Below are positions 1 to 8,306 of a stretch of DNA of 12,983 nucleotides, piece by piece. Made by a program: the position numbers and the translations under genes. This DNA is from JAWXCE01 sp034440495 (GTDB lineage Bacteria; Pseudomonadota; Alphaproteobacteria; Rhizobiales; Rhodomicrobiaceae): NCBI GenBank assembly GCA_034440495.1, contig JAWXCE010000082.1:1-12983 (forward strand). Reading direction: 5' to 3'. Each line of letters opens with the position of its first letter. The first letter of the stretch is position 1. The notes below the pieces were generated by a model, which was not told the DNA's origin, searched no databases, and saw only the letters and a program-made list of their open reading frames with translations.

Positions 1-526
1 AGCGAACATGGGGCGGAGTGTAAATTGCAATATTTTTGTAGGGTTTCAGCAGGACGCGATCTTCGGCCCATCCATAAATCGGGGCGGAGCGCTCCGCCCA
101 GCGTTTGCCGCCACTCACTCGCACCTGTTTCTCAAAAGTGACAACACGGGCTGGAAGCCTGACTTTGCAGCGTACTTCCCGGCCGTTGATCGTGCGGTAC
201 TCCCAGGTATAACCGCCTGCAACACGCTTTTTGACGGTGACGGTTTTGTAAACGGCTGGCGCTTCATGCCACACAGTAGAGCCAGGCTCGACAAGCACGC
301 GGCGGCGGCGCAATCCGTAAACCGAAGGCGTGCGCGCAACCTCGTACAGACCGGGTTCGATCACGTGCCTGTTGCGGAAGGTGCGATGAACGACCGAAGG
401 ACGGCCCTTCTCGTAACAAGCGACCGCGCCGCATGGTTCAGCGTTAGCTTCCGTTGCGGGTAGGATTACAAGCGCCGCCACGCCAGCGATGATCGCGGAT
501 ACAAAAGCCGGAAAAGTCGATGACAT
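1..526 (-). CDS. Secreted repeat protein, 5' part only (cut by window edge)
   Basis: I do not recognise a named family. The frame stays open from the ATG at 526 to the window edge, giving the first ~175 residues; there is no stop, so the gene continues to the left. The start is supported by a GGAGA ribosome site six bases upstream. Residues 1-29 are a signal peptide: a hydrophobic stretch at about 7-23 and a likely cleavage site ANA|EP, so the product is probably periplasmic or exported. The mature part has a Cys pair (C32, C37), then degenerate repeats anchored on Pro-x-x-Tyr or Pro-Ala-x-x followed by basic/Val strands (R-V-L-V-E-P type). Anchor prolines lie at 67, 90, 125, 149 and 171, so the period is 22-24 residues with one ~12-residue insertion around WEYRTINGREVRC (108-120). 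This suggests a repeated beta-hairpin fold. I have seen similar uncharacterised proteins in alphaproteobacteria, but assign no function. Confidence 0.8.
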   Translation of the reverse strand, partial: MSSTFPAFVSAIIAGVAALVILPATEANAEPCGAVACYEKGRPSVVHRTFRNRHVIEPGLYEVARTPSVYGLRRRRVLVEPGSTVWHEAPAVYKTVTVKKRVAGGYTWEYRTINGREVRCKVRLPARVVTFEKQVRVSGGKRWAERSAPIYGWAEDRVLLKPYKNIAIYTPPHVR

Positions 527-711
527 GCCAGTTCTCCGTTGCCGATCTTGCAAAAAGCGCAATGCTCGAACAATGCGATGATTTGGTTAGCATAATGATA
601 AGGCTTCGTCGCGGATCGCGATACAGACACTCGTGCAAGAGCTTTTACTTGTTGCGCTGAGGTCACAATCCTAGTCACAGTCAAGTAGATAGCCCACCCG
701 TTCACCCTAAC

Positions 712-739
712 TTGCGGCCCATCATTACCGACATATTCG
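712..739 (+). promoter_or_regulatory. Candidate sigma-70 type promoter of the glutamate dehydrogenase gene
   Basis: TTGCGG at 712-717 and TATTCG at 734-739 are separated by 16 bases, a tolerable match to a housekeeping promoter. Transcription would start near 746, leaving a leader of about 95 bases. The match is modest and other spacings in this region are possible. Confidence 0.25.
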
Positions 740-741
740 TT

Positions 742-753
742 TGATAACTATCA
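742..753. promoter_or_regulatory. Inverted repeat, possible operator upstream of glutamate dehydrogenase
   Basis: The 12 bases TGATA-AC-TATCA form a perfect 5-base inverted repeat with a 2-base centre, about 88 bases before the dehydrogenase start and over the predicted transcription start. The half-sites resemble AT-rich operators of dimeric regulators such as Fur-family proteins, but the match to any known consensus is incomplete and a repeat this short can occur by chance. Confidence 0.2.
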
Positions 754-840
754 TGCGTTCGCTTGCGGAACACACAAGCCCGCAGTAAGCCTCGCTCATT
801 AAGGCCGTGCTAATCGTCCCAACTAAACGCGGAGCGTTTT

Positions 841-3800
841 ATGTCCTTGGCCGCACCGTCCACACCCAATGCTGATGTCACGTTTATGGAACGAATTGCG
901 TCAGTCATCGCAGGTAACTCTCCAGGCGACGCCACACTGCTCAACTTTGCAAAGCTTCTGCTTTGCGATGTCGACGACGCAGAAATGCAGACGAGCGCGC
1001 CTGAAGAATTGGCCCGACTGGCGGCGGACGCATTTGCGTTCTTTAAAGAGCGCCCGCTTTTCGAGGTGGCCATCAGGATCGTGGATGCTGGCGACCGCAA
1101 CGGGCGCCACCGCATTTCGGTGATCGAGATTGTGAATGACGACATGCCATACCTGCTTGATACGTTGCTCGCCGAGCTGCGAGACGCAGGCGTCTCGGTG
1201 CATCTGGTTGCGCACCCGATCTTGAACGTTGCCCGCGATGCCGGAGGGCGTGTCGTTACTTTCGGAGCCAGCGCGCAAAATGGCGTTAGTGCGGGCCGTG
1301 AGAGCTTTATTCACCTGCATACGAGCCGTGTTGATCAAGCGGAAGCGCGGCAGGCGCTGATTGTGCGCCTCCAGACCGTACTGCGAAAAGCCCGCGCGGT
1401 TGCCTTCGACAACGCCGAAATGATGGCCCGGCTCAATGCCTGCATCGCAGCTTACGAAAGCGCGCCGCCGCCGCTACCCGTGGACGCCATGGGCGAGGCC
1501 ATTCACTTCCTTAAATGGATCGCGGCGGGCAACTTCACGCTACTGGGCGCGCGTTCCTATGATTTCGTGGCGGGCGACGGCATGGGCGAGTTGCGCCCCA
1601 TCGCGTCCTCTGGCCTCGGCCTGTTGCGCGATCCCGAACTAACAGTTCTGCGGCGTGGCGGGGGTGGCGTGAAGCTGACGGCGGAAAGCCGGGAGTTTTT
1701 CCTCTCCTCCAGCGCCATCGTCTTCGCGACCGCCAACGCCCGCTCCACAGTCTACCGGCGCGGGCATATGGATTCGATTGGCGTCAAAGCATATTCCGCG
1801 ACCGGCGAGGTAACAGGCGAAACCCGTTTCGTCGGCTTCTTCTCCACCGCCGCGTTTATCGGCTCGACGCGAAACATTCCGCTGGTGCGGCTCAAAGTGG
1901 ACAATGTGCTGCGCCGGGCTGGGCATTCGCCTGAAAGCCACTCCGGCAAAACCCTCAGTTATGTGCTGGAAACATTTCCACGCGGCGAACTGCTGCAAAT
2001 CTCGGACGCGCAACTGCTGGAATGGACAACGGCCATCTCGCAACTGACGCTCAACCCGCGCACGCGCGTTTTCGTGCGCGAGGATGAATTCGGCCGGTTT
2101 GTATCCGTGCTCGTTTATGGCCTGCGCGACCGTTACACCAGCTCTGTGCGCGAGAAAATCACCGCGTTTTTCGCCGAAGTTTATGGCGGGACGCTGGCTT
2201 ACTTCACGCCGTTTTTCCCCGACGGCCCAATGGTGAGATTGCAAATCGTCATCTGGCGCGAGGAGGGAGATCTGCCGCGCTATCCGCAAGCGCACCTGGA
2301 AAAAGAAATCGAGAATATCGTCCGCACGTGGCGCGATGAACTCTCTACGCAGCTCCAGCTTTATTATGGTGATGGCGCCTCGCCGCGCATTGCGAAATAT
2401 CTGGCGGCGTTCCCGGCAGGCTATGAGGACACGACGCGCCCGACCCGCGCTATCGAGGATATTCAGCGGCTCGAAGGGTTGACAGCCGAAAATCCAACCG
2501 CCATTGACATTTTCAGCGATGCGGATGGCGCTACCAACCGCCTGCGCGCCACGCTATATCAGTTGGACGAGCCTATTGCCCTTAGCCGCCGCGTGCCAAT
2601 TCTGGAAAACCTGGGCTTCAAGGTCATATCCGAACGCACGTTCGAGCTGTCGCCCATGATGTCCGGCGCGCCGCGCCCAGTGTTCCTGCACGACAGCGTC
2701 ATAGAAACTACAAGCGGCGCGGCCATCCTGTTCAAGGAGCATGAGAACCGGCTGGAGCATGGGTTTCTCGCCATATGGCGAGGACACGCCGCGAACGACA
2801 CGTTTAATGGCCTGATGCTGAACGCGCGCATCGACTGGCGTGAGGCGGCGCTGATGCGGGCGTATGGCGCTTATCTGCGCCAGACAGGCGCGCCGTTCGA
2901 TTTGCCCAAGCAAGGCGAGATTTTAAACAAGCACGGCGAGATCGTCAGCGATCTGGTCGAAATATTCCACGCCATGTTCGACCCCGCGCGCGGCTTGAGC
3001 GTGGATGATAGAAAAATCCAGGCCGCAAAACTCGCCGCCTGGGTTCTGGTTAAGCTTGAGGACGTGCCCTCTATCGAGGAAGACCGGGTGCTACGGCATT
3101 TCCTGAACCTTATCCGCTCAACGCTGCGCACCAATTTCTATCAACGCAACGACGGCGGTGGCTTGCCCGAAACCATCGCCTTCAAGCTGCGCAGCGAGAA
3201 AGTGGAGGGGCTGCCATCGCCGAAGCCCTACGCCGAGATTTTCGTCACCAGCCCACGCTTTGAGGGCGTGCATTTGCGCGGCGGCCCCATCGCGCGCGGC
3301 GGCCTGCGGTGGAGCGACCGCGCACAGGATTTCCGCACCGAAGTGCTGAGTTTGGCCAAAGCGCAGCAGGTTAAAAACACCGTTATTGTGCCGCAGGGCG
3401 CAAAAGGCGGCTTCGTGCCGCGCAATTTGCCCGTCGCGCGCGACGCAATGCTGGCGGAAGGCGTGGCATGCTATAAATCCTTCATCGCAACGCTGCTCTC
3501 CATCACGGATAATCTGGTGGATGGCGCCATCGCGCCGCCGCCCCGCGTCGTGCGCCACGACGGGGACGACCCTTACCTGGTGGTTGCGGCAGACAAGGGC
3601 ACGGCGACATTCTCTGACATCGCCAACGGCATCGCGCTTGAGCACGGCTTCTGGCTGGGCGACGCTTTCGCCTCCGGCGGTTCGGTCGGCTATGACCACA
3701 AGAAGATGGCAATCACCGCACGCGGTGGCTGGGAGGCGGTGAAGCGCCACTTCCGCGAGATGAACGCGGATATTCAAACCACGCCGTTCCGCGTCATCGG

Positions 3801-5652
3801 CGTAGGCGACATGTCGGGCGACGTGTTCGGCAACGGAATGCTGCTTTCCCGCGCCATCAAACTCGTCGCCGCATTCGACCACCGCGACATCTTCCTCGAC
3901 CCCGATCCGGACACGGAGACAAGCTGGGAGGAGCGCAAGCGCATGTTCGACTTACCGCGCTCAAGCTGGCAAGACTATAACCGCGCTCTGATTTCGTCCG
4001 GCGGCAGTGTGTTCAGCCGCAACGTGAAGTCTATCGATTTGCCGTTGCAGGCGCAGGCATTGCTCGGCCTACCCAGCCCAGCCACGCCCAACCAGATCAT
4101 GAATGCCATCCTCAAAATGCAGACGGATTTGCTGTGGTTCGGCGGCATCGGCACCTTCATTCGCGCTACCACAGAGACGAACGAACAGGCTGGCGACCGC
4201 ACCAATGACACCATCCGAGTGACCGCGCTGGAGGTGCTGGCGAAAGTGATCGGCGAAGGCGCCAACCTCGGCCTCACACAGAAAGCGCGCATCGAGTTCG
4301 GGTTGAACGGCGGGCGCATCAACACTGATGCTATCGATAACTCGGCGGGCGTGAACTCTTCCGACTTCGAGGTGAACATTAAAATCGGCCTCGCCTCCGC
4401 CATGGCCTCCGGAAAACTCACGCTGGAGGATCGCAATGTTTTCCTCGCCAGCATGACCGATCAGGTGGCCGACAGCGTGCTGCGCAACAACTATCTGCAA
4501 ACGCTAGCAATTAGCCTGGGCGAGCGGCGCGGGATGGACGATCTGGGCTTCCAGCGTCGCCTGATGCAAAAGTTTGAGGTCGCGGGCCTGCTCGACCGCA
4601 AACTTGAGGGCTTGCCGTCCGATGGCGAGTTGGCCGAGCGCCGGATGAAGGCGCAACCGCTCACTCGGCCGGAGTTGGCCGTGCTACTTGCCTATTCTAA
4701 AATCGACCTGAAGCGCGAAATTCTCGCCTCACATGTGCCGGACGATCCTTATCTGTCGCAGGAACTCAGCAACTATTTCCCCGCCGCTATGCGCGAGCGC
4801 TTTGGCGAGGAAATCGCCGCGCATCGCCTGCGCCGCGAAATTGTCGCGACGGTGCTCACGAATGACATCATAAACTGCGGCGGCTCGACCTTCTCGGTTC
4901 GGCTCGCGGATGAAACGGGTCACGAGCCGGAAACCATCGCCTATGCCTTCGCCGCCGCCATGGGCGTTTTCGGCATGGCGTCAATGTATAACGCCATTGA
5001 TGCTCTGGATGGCAAAGTCGACGGCGGTAGGCAGCTCGCGCTCTATCACACCGTGCAGGACGCGCTGCGCCAGACGACCGCGTGGTTCCTACGACACGGA
5101 CGGTTCGAGTTGGGGCTGACGAAAGTCATAGAAGCATACCGCGATGGCGTTCACCGCATGGCGACGACGCCCGCGCTAAATGGAAACGGCGAAGCGGCGG
5201 CCCGGAGTGAGATGTTCGCCGCTTGGGGCGCGTCCGAGGCTTTGGCTGGTAAGCTGGCAAAGTTGCCCGACCTGGCGAAAAGCCTGGAGATCGTGTTGAC
5301 CGCGCAAACGCTCGGACAGGATGAGGCCGCCGTTGGCCGCGCCTTCTCCGAAACGGAAAGCTATTTCCGCCTGGATGAGTTGCGCGCGCGCAGTGTAGCG
5401 CTCGGGCAGGGCGACCACTTCGACCGGCTCGCAGTAAACGGGACCCTGGAAGCGCTGGCTGGCGTGCAGCGCGCCATCGTGACGAATGCCATCCGCGCGA
5501 ACAGCGGCGTCGCGAGTTTTGCTGCGTGGCTAGAGGCGAACGCGAGCAAGGTGGCGCGTGTGCGGAAAAACATCAGCGAAACACTGGACGCCGGTGAGTT
5601 GACACTGGCGAAACTAACCGTGGCGGCGTCGCATCTGCGCGATCTCGGATGA
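841..5652 (+). CDS. gdhB: NAD-dependent glutamate dehydrogenase, large (~180 kDa) type
   Basis: Catalyses oxidative deamination of L-glutamate to 2-oxoglutarate, ammonium and NADH in the cytoplasm; family members are mainly catabolic. At 1,603 residues it has the full length usual for the family (~1,600-1,650). The N-terminal half carries ACT-like regulatory segments, for example ISVIEIVNDDMPYLLDTLL at 92-110. The catalytic core includes RGGLRWSDR (819-827), the lysines of VKN (K845) and AKGGF (K855), and the aspartate of AADKGTA (D918), corresponding to the substrate and catalytic residues of small hexameric enzymes. RVIGVGDMSGDVFGNG (984-999) is the dinucleotide-binding turn. The start at 841 has a GGAG site at 831-834. 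The reading frame is intact. Relatives are called gdhB, gdhZ or gdh2; in Caulobacter, GdhZ also links glutamate metabolism to cell division, but that role is not readable here. The permease gene follows after 53 bases. Confidence 0.96.
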   Translation: MSLAAPSTPNADVTFMERIASVIAGNSPGDATLLNFAKLLLCDVDDAEMQTSAPEELARLAADAFAFFKERPLFEVAIRIVDAGDRNGRHRISVIEIVNDDMPYLLDTLLAELRDAGVSVHLVAHPILNVARDAGGRVVTFGASAQNGVSAGRESFIHLHTSRVDQAEARQALIVRLQTVLRKARAVAFDNAEMMARLNACIAAYESAPPPLPVDAMGEAIHFLKWIAAGNFTLLGARSYDFVAGDGMGELRPIASSGLGLLRDPELTVLRRGGGGVKLTAESREFFLSSSAIVFATANARSTVYRRGHMDSIGVKAYSATGEVTGETRFVGFFSTAAFIGSTRNIPLVRLKVDNVLRRAGHSPESHSGKTLSYVLETFPRGELLQISDAQLLEWTTAISQLTLNPRTRVFVREDEFGRFVSVLVYGLRDRYTSSVREKITAFFAEVYGGTLAYFTPFFPDGPMVRLQIVIWREEGDLPRYPQAHLEKEIENIVRTWRDELSTQLQLYYGDGASPRIAKYLAAFPAGYEDTTRPTRAIEDIQRLEGLTAENPTAIDIFSDADGATNRLRATLYQLDEPIALSRRVPILENLGFKVISERTFELSPMMSGAPRPVFLHDSVIETTSGAAILFKEHENRLEHGFLAIWRGHAANDTFNGLMLNARIDWREAALMRAYGAYLRQTGAPFDLPKQGEILNKHGEIVSDLVEIFHAMFDPARGLSVDDRKIQAAKLAAWVLVKLEDVPSIEEDRVLRHFLNLIRSTLRTNFYQRNDGGGLPETIAFKLRSEKVEGLPSPKPYAEIFVTSPRFEGVHLRGGPIARGGLRWSDRAQDFRTEVLSLAKAQQVKNTVIVPQGAKGGFVPRNLPVARDAMLAEGVACYKSFIATLLSITDNLVDGAIAPPPRVVRHDGDDPYLVVAADKGTATFSDIANGIALEHGFWLGDAFASGGSVGYDHKKMAITARGGWEAVKRHFREMNADIQTTPFRVIGVGDMSGDVFGNGMLLSRAIKLVAAFDHRDIFLDPDPDTETSWEERKRMFDLPRSSWQDYNRALISSGGSVFSRNVKSIDLPLQAQALLGLPSPATPNQIMNAILKMQTDLLWFGGIGTFIRATTETNEQAGDRTNDTIRVTALEVLAKVIGEGANLGLTQKARIEFGLNGGRINTDAIDNSAGVNSSDFEVNIKIGLASAMASGKLTLEDRNVFLASMTDQVADSVLRNNYLQTLAISLGERRGMDDLGFQRRLMQKFEVAGLLDRKLEGLPSDGELAERRMKAQPLTRPELAVLLAYSKIDLKREILASHVPDDPYLSQELSNYFPAAMRERFGEEIAAHRLRREIVATVLTNDIINCGGSTFSVRLADETGHEPETIAYAFAAAMGVFGMASMYNAIDALDGKVDGGRQLALYHTVQDALRQTTAWFLRHGRFELGLTKVIEAYRDGVHRMATTPALNGNGEAAARSEMFAAWGASEALAGKLAKLPDLAKSLEIVLTAQTLGQDEAAVGRAFSETESYFRLDELRARSVALGQGDHFDRLAVNGTLEALAGVQRAIVTNAIRANSGVASFAAWLEANASKVARVRKNISETLDAGELTLAKLTVAASHLRDLG

Positions 5653-5681
5653 TATGGAGCGTGCTGCGGCTCTTGAACGCG

Positions 5682-5695
5682 ACCGCGAATGCGGT
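5682..5695 (+). other. Small hairpin between dehydrogenase and permease genes
   Basis: ACCGC-GAAT-GCGGT can form a 5-base-pair stem with a 4-base loop just before the weak ribosome site and start of the permease gene. It has no following T-run, so it is not a terminator. It could affect permease translation or be incidental. Confidence 0.25.
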
Positions 5696-5705
5696 AGGCT
5701 AAATC

Positions 5706-7082
5706 ATGGCCATAGTCGCTCCCGCTGCCTCCGAACCCAAATCAAACTCGCTCGCACTCACCGGCTGGATAATGTTCGATTGGGCGGCGCAGCCGTTTTA
5801 CACGCTAGTATCCACATTCCTGTTCGCGCCATATTTCGCCAATGTGTTCATCGGGAACCCCGTGCAGGGGCAGGCGATGTGGGCCTACGCAGCCGCCGTA
5901 TCCGGGCTAGCCGTTGCCGTGCTCTCACCAATTTTGGGCGCCATCGCCGACCGCACGGGCGGCCTGAAGCGCTGGATTTTCGCGTTCTCGCTTGTATTCG
6001 TCGCGGGACAGATGGCGCTATGGGTGGCCGCGCCCGGCGCTGACGCTAGCGCCGTATGGATCGTGCTGCTTGCTATCGTGGCTGTCAGCATGGCGGGCGA
6101 GTTTTCCGCCGTGTTCAACAATTCGCTCATGCCTGCGCTCGTCGGGCGCGATGGGCTTGGGCGCCTTAGCGGCTTCGGCTGGGCGGCGGGTTATGTCGGC
6201 GGGCTTATTGCGCTCATCATCATGGCGGGCTTCGTAGTGAGCAATCCGGCGACGGGTAAATCGATGCTTGGCCTCGATCCGCTCATCCCGTTCAGCGCCG
6301 CGCGGGAGGCGGACCGGCTTGTCGGCCCATTCTCCGCGCTGTGGTTTGCGGTGTTTATAATCCCGTTTTTCCTGTTTACGCCGGATATCCCCGTGCGGCC
6401 CGGCGCGAGATGGAGACAAGCCGCGCGTGACGGCGTCGCCGATTTATGGCGCACCATTCAGAATGTGCGGGATTACAGGGAGATCGCGCGCTTCCTGATT
6501 GCGCGGATGCTCTACACGGACGGCCTCGCCGCTATTTTTATCTTCGGGGGTATCTACGCCTCGGCGATTTTTGGCTGGGGGGCATTCCAGCTCGGCATGT
6601 TCGGCATTATTCTCAGCATCGCAGCGGCGGCGGGTGGTTTCGCAGGCGGATTTCTCGACGACCGTTTTGGCGCGAAACCCGTCATCCTGAGCGCGCTGGT
6701 GCTGCTGATCGCAGGCGCCACGGGTGTGTTGTCGATCGACGCGGATTCGGTGCTGTTTGGCGTGCCCGTAGAGCGGGCGGATGGCGGCGCGTTTGCCGGG
6801 CAAGGCGAGCGGCTTTACATCGCCTTCGCCATCCTCATTGGCCTCGCGTCTGGCCCGTTGCAGGCGTCCAGCCGCAGCCTCCTCGCCCGCATGGCGCCGC
6901 CGGAGCGGATGACGGAGTTTTTTGGGCTGTTCGCATTTTCTGGCAAGGTGACGTCATTCATGGCGCCGCTCGCCATCGCCGCGGTGACGCAGGCAACCGG
7001 GAGCCAACGCCTCGGGATTTCCGTGGTGCTCATTTTCCTGGCCGCAGGTTTCTCGCTGATGGCGACGGTCAAAACAAGCTGA
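5706..7082 (+). CDS. MFS permease, UMF1 / Atg22-like family
   Basis: A 458-residue integral inner-membrane protein with about 12 hydrophobic segments, the normal size for a major facilitator permease. Two features point to the UMF1/Atg22-like branch: the first helix carries GWIMFDWAAQPFYTLV (20-35), the family's characteristic Asp-Trp-Ala motif, and the loop between helices 2 and 3 has the MFS motif A form GAIADRTGGLKRW (78-90). A second motif-A-like loop, DDRFGAKPV, lies midway. The substrate is unknown; the founding eukaryotic member Atg22 exports amino acids from the vacuole, which fits the gene beside it, but that is only inference. The start follows a weak ribosome site (GGTAGG, 7 bases upstream). 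The 53-base gap after the dehydrogenase stop, without a terminator, suggests one transcript. An alternative is an exporter for an unrelated metabolite. Confidence 0.85.
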   Translation: MAIVAPAASEPKSNSLALTGWIMFDWAAQPFYTLVSTFLFAPYFANVFIGNPVQGQAMWAYAAAVSGLAVAVLSPILGAIADRTGGLKRWIFAFSLVFVAGQMALWVAAPGADASAVWIVLLAIVAVSMAGEFSAVFNNSLMPALVGRDGLGRLSGFGWAAGYVGGLIALIIMAGFVVSNPATGKSMLGLDPLIPFSAAREADRLVGPFSALWFAVFIIPFFLFTPDIPVRPGARWRQAARDGVADLWRTIQNVRDYREIARFLIARMLYTDGLAAIFIFGGIYASAIFGWGAFQLGMFGIILSIAAAAGGFAGGFLDDRFGAKPVILSALVLLIAGATGVLSIDADSVLFGVPVERADGGAFAGQGERLYIAFAILIGLASGPLQASSRSLLARMAPPERMTEFFGLFAFSGKVTSFMAPLAIAAVTQATGSQRLGISVVLIFLAAGFSLMATVKTS

Positions 7083-7125
7083 CGGCAAGCCGCTTAGACC
7101 GTCGTGCGTTTGATCGTATGCATAT

Positions 7126-7213
7126 CGTCGTCGCGAGGCGGCTTTTTGCTGCCGTGACAATCAAAACAGTGTCAGACCAAAGGCTGGATTGCTTCACTCC
7201 GCTCGCAAAGATG
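7126..7213. repeat. Two-armed dispersed intergenic repeat (degenerate palindromic element)
   Basis: The right arm (about 7184-7210) contains CTGGATTGCTTCACTCCG followed by CTCGCAAAG. This is a close match to the widespread intergenic repeat half CTGGATTGCTTCGC...CTCGCAATGACG found in many alphaproteobacterial and other genomes. The left arm (about 7126-7165) starts with CGTCGTCGCGAGGCGG and ends in GTGACAATC, an eroded reverse-complement counterpart. Within the left arm, GGCGGC-TTTTT-GCTGCC (7138-7155 region) can form a small hairpin. The element fills the gap between two convergent genes, a typical site for such repeats; its transcript could fold and serve as a bidirectional 3' end. Identification is from memory of the repeat, not from a search. 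Confidence 0.6.
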
Positions 7214-7249
7214 TTGATTTCGATTTGAGCCCACCGCTCTAATGAATGT

Positions 7250-8281
7250 CTATTTCTCTGTCAGCTTCAGTTCGATGCGGCGGTTGCGGCGGAGGTCGTC
7301 CTCGCCAGAGCCGGGCCGCAAGGGTTGGAACTCCCCGAAACCGGCGGCGACGAGCCGGTTGGCGGGCACGCCGCGCGTCATAAGATATTTCACAACCGAG
7401 ATGGCGCGGGCGGAGGAAAGCTCCCAATTCGAAGGGAAAGTCGGGCTTGCGATGGGCCGGATGTCGGTGTGACCGTCGATGCGTAGCACCCAGCTTACCT
7501 CCGGCGGGATCTTGCCCTCAAGCTGTTGCAATGCCTGCCCTAACTTGTCGAGTTGCGCGAAACCTTCCGGGTTCAATTCCGCCGAGCCGCTGTCGAAAAA
7601 CACCTCGGCCTGGAACACGAAACGGTCGCCGACAATCTGGATGTCGTCGCGGTCGCCCAGCACTTTGCGCAATTCGCCGAAAAACGTGGAGCGATATTGC
7701 GAAAGCTCCTGCACGCGCCGGGCGAGCGCCACGTTCAGGCGTTGACCAAGATCGGCGATGCGCGTCTGGCTGTCCTTGTCGCGTTTCTCGGATACGTCCA
7801 GGCTATCCGCAATGGCCGCCATCTGGCGCCGCAACGCTGCGATTTGCTGGTTCAGCAACTCGACCTGCGCCTGAGCTTGCGCCGAAAGCTGTTTCTGCTC
7901 GTCCAACTGCCCGGTTAGGCCGGAGATGCGCGCATCCGCAGATGAGCCCTTGTCACCTTCTGCACTTAGCAAGCCTTGCAGGCGTTTGCGATCGGCCTCG
8001 GCTACACTTAACGTAGCGGAAAGAGAGGCAAGCTCTTCCTCGGAACTTTTCTTGCGCCCGGTTTCCAGCGCTAGCAGGCTCGTGAGCTGCGAAATCTGAA
8101 TTCTAAGCTTAGAGAGCGCTGAATCCTTGCCACTCGACTCTTGACTAACAAAAAACTGCGCCACCATAAATAGCGACATCAGAAACGTGACGACAAGCAG
8201 CAGTGTCGACAGCGCATCGACAAAACCTGGCCAGTAATCGATTCCGGCGTGACGGCGACGTCCTCCGCGCGCAATGGCCAT
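7250..8281 (-). CDS. MotB/OmpA-like peptidoglycan-binding inner-membrane protein
   Basis: A 343-residue protein with the MotB-type plan. A short cytoplasmic N terminus is followed by one membrane helix (about 20-45, YWPGFVDALSTLLLVVTF) carrying Asp22, placed like the proton-binding Asp of MotB and ExbD/TolR. A long Gln/Glu/Arg-rich coiled coil runs from about 52 to 200. The C-terminal OmpA-like domain (about 222-342) begins at VFFDSGSAELNP and includes IDGHTD (D273), SSARA (R292) and the closing RRNRRIEL. These are the residues that bind peptidoglycan in the family. The product should anchor a proton channel to the wall. The ribosome site is GGAGCGG. It starts 25 bases after the MotA/TolQ-like gene and the two surely act together. 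There is no flagellar gene nearby, so I do not call it motB. Confidence 0.9.
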   Translation of the reverse strand: MAIARGGRRRHAGIDYWPGFVDALSTLLLVVTFLMSLFMVAQFFVSQESSGKDSALSKLRIQISQLTSLLALETGRKKSSEEELASLSATLSVAEADRKRLQGLLSAEGDKGSSADARISGLTGQLDEQKQLSAQAQAQVELLNQQIAALRRQMAAIADSLDVSEKRDKDSQTRIADLGQRLNVALARRVQELSQYRSTFFGELRKVLGDRDDIQIVGDRFVFQAEVFFDSGSAELNPEGFAQLDKLGQALQQLEGKIPPEVSWVLRIDGHTDIRPIASPTFPSNWELSSARAISVVKYLMTRGVPANRLVAAGFGEFQPLRPGSGEDDLRRNRRIELKLTEK

Positions 8282-8306
8282 TGTCCGCTCCTATGCTTCG
8301 TGTCGT

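Larger units (their letters stand above)
527..840. other. Divergent intergenic region, 314 bases
   Basis: The stretch separates the leftward secreted-protein gene from the rightward glutamate dehydrogenase. I see no convincing ORF: the short minus-strand frames reaching into it have no support from composition or a ribosome site. It is less GC-rich than the flanking genes. It holds the ribosome sites of both neighbours, a 13-base palindrome TCGCGGATCGCGA at 609-621, and an inverted repeat TGATA-AC-TATCA at 742-753. Promoters for both directions must lie here, but only weak candidates can be named. Confidence 0.6.

Noticed and set aside
8..463. A 151-codon plus-strand frame at the left edge
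   Set aside because: The opposite strand has a signal peptide, a good ribosome site and periodic repeats running off the edge; this frame is its shadow.
609..621. Palindrome TCGCGGATCGCGA as an operator
   Set aside because: It is made of CG-rich words that are frequent in this genome type and sits at no clear promoter position, so it is noted only as part of the intergenic region.
3118..3882. A 254-codon minus-strand frame inside the glutamate dehydrogenase gene
   Set aside because: It lies opposite the most conserved catalytic part, and its product is His/Arg/Ala-rich low-complexity sequence with no domain pattern. The 218-codon frame at 1639-2295 is rejected for the same reason.
7138..7155. 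Hairpin GGCGGC-TTTTT-GCTGCC as an intrinsic terminator
   Set aside because: The T-run is in the loop, not after the stem, and the stem includes a G-T pair; it fits better as part of the dispersed repeat.
6446..7228. A 260-codon plus-strand frame overlapping the MFS permease
   Set aside because: The product is Arg/His/Gly-rich, matches nothing I know, and runs in another frame through well-formed permease helices.
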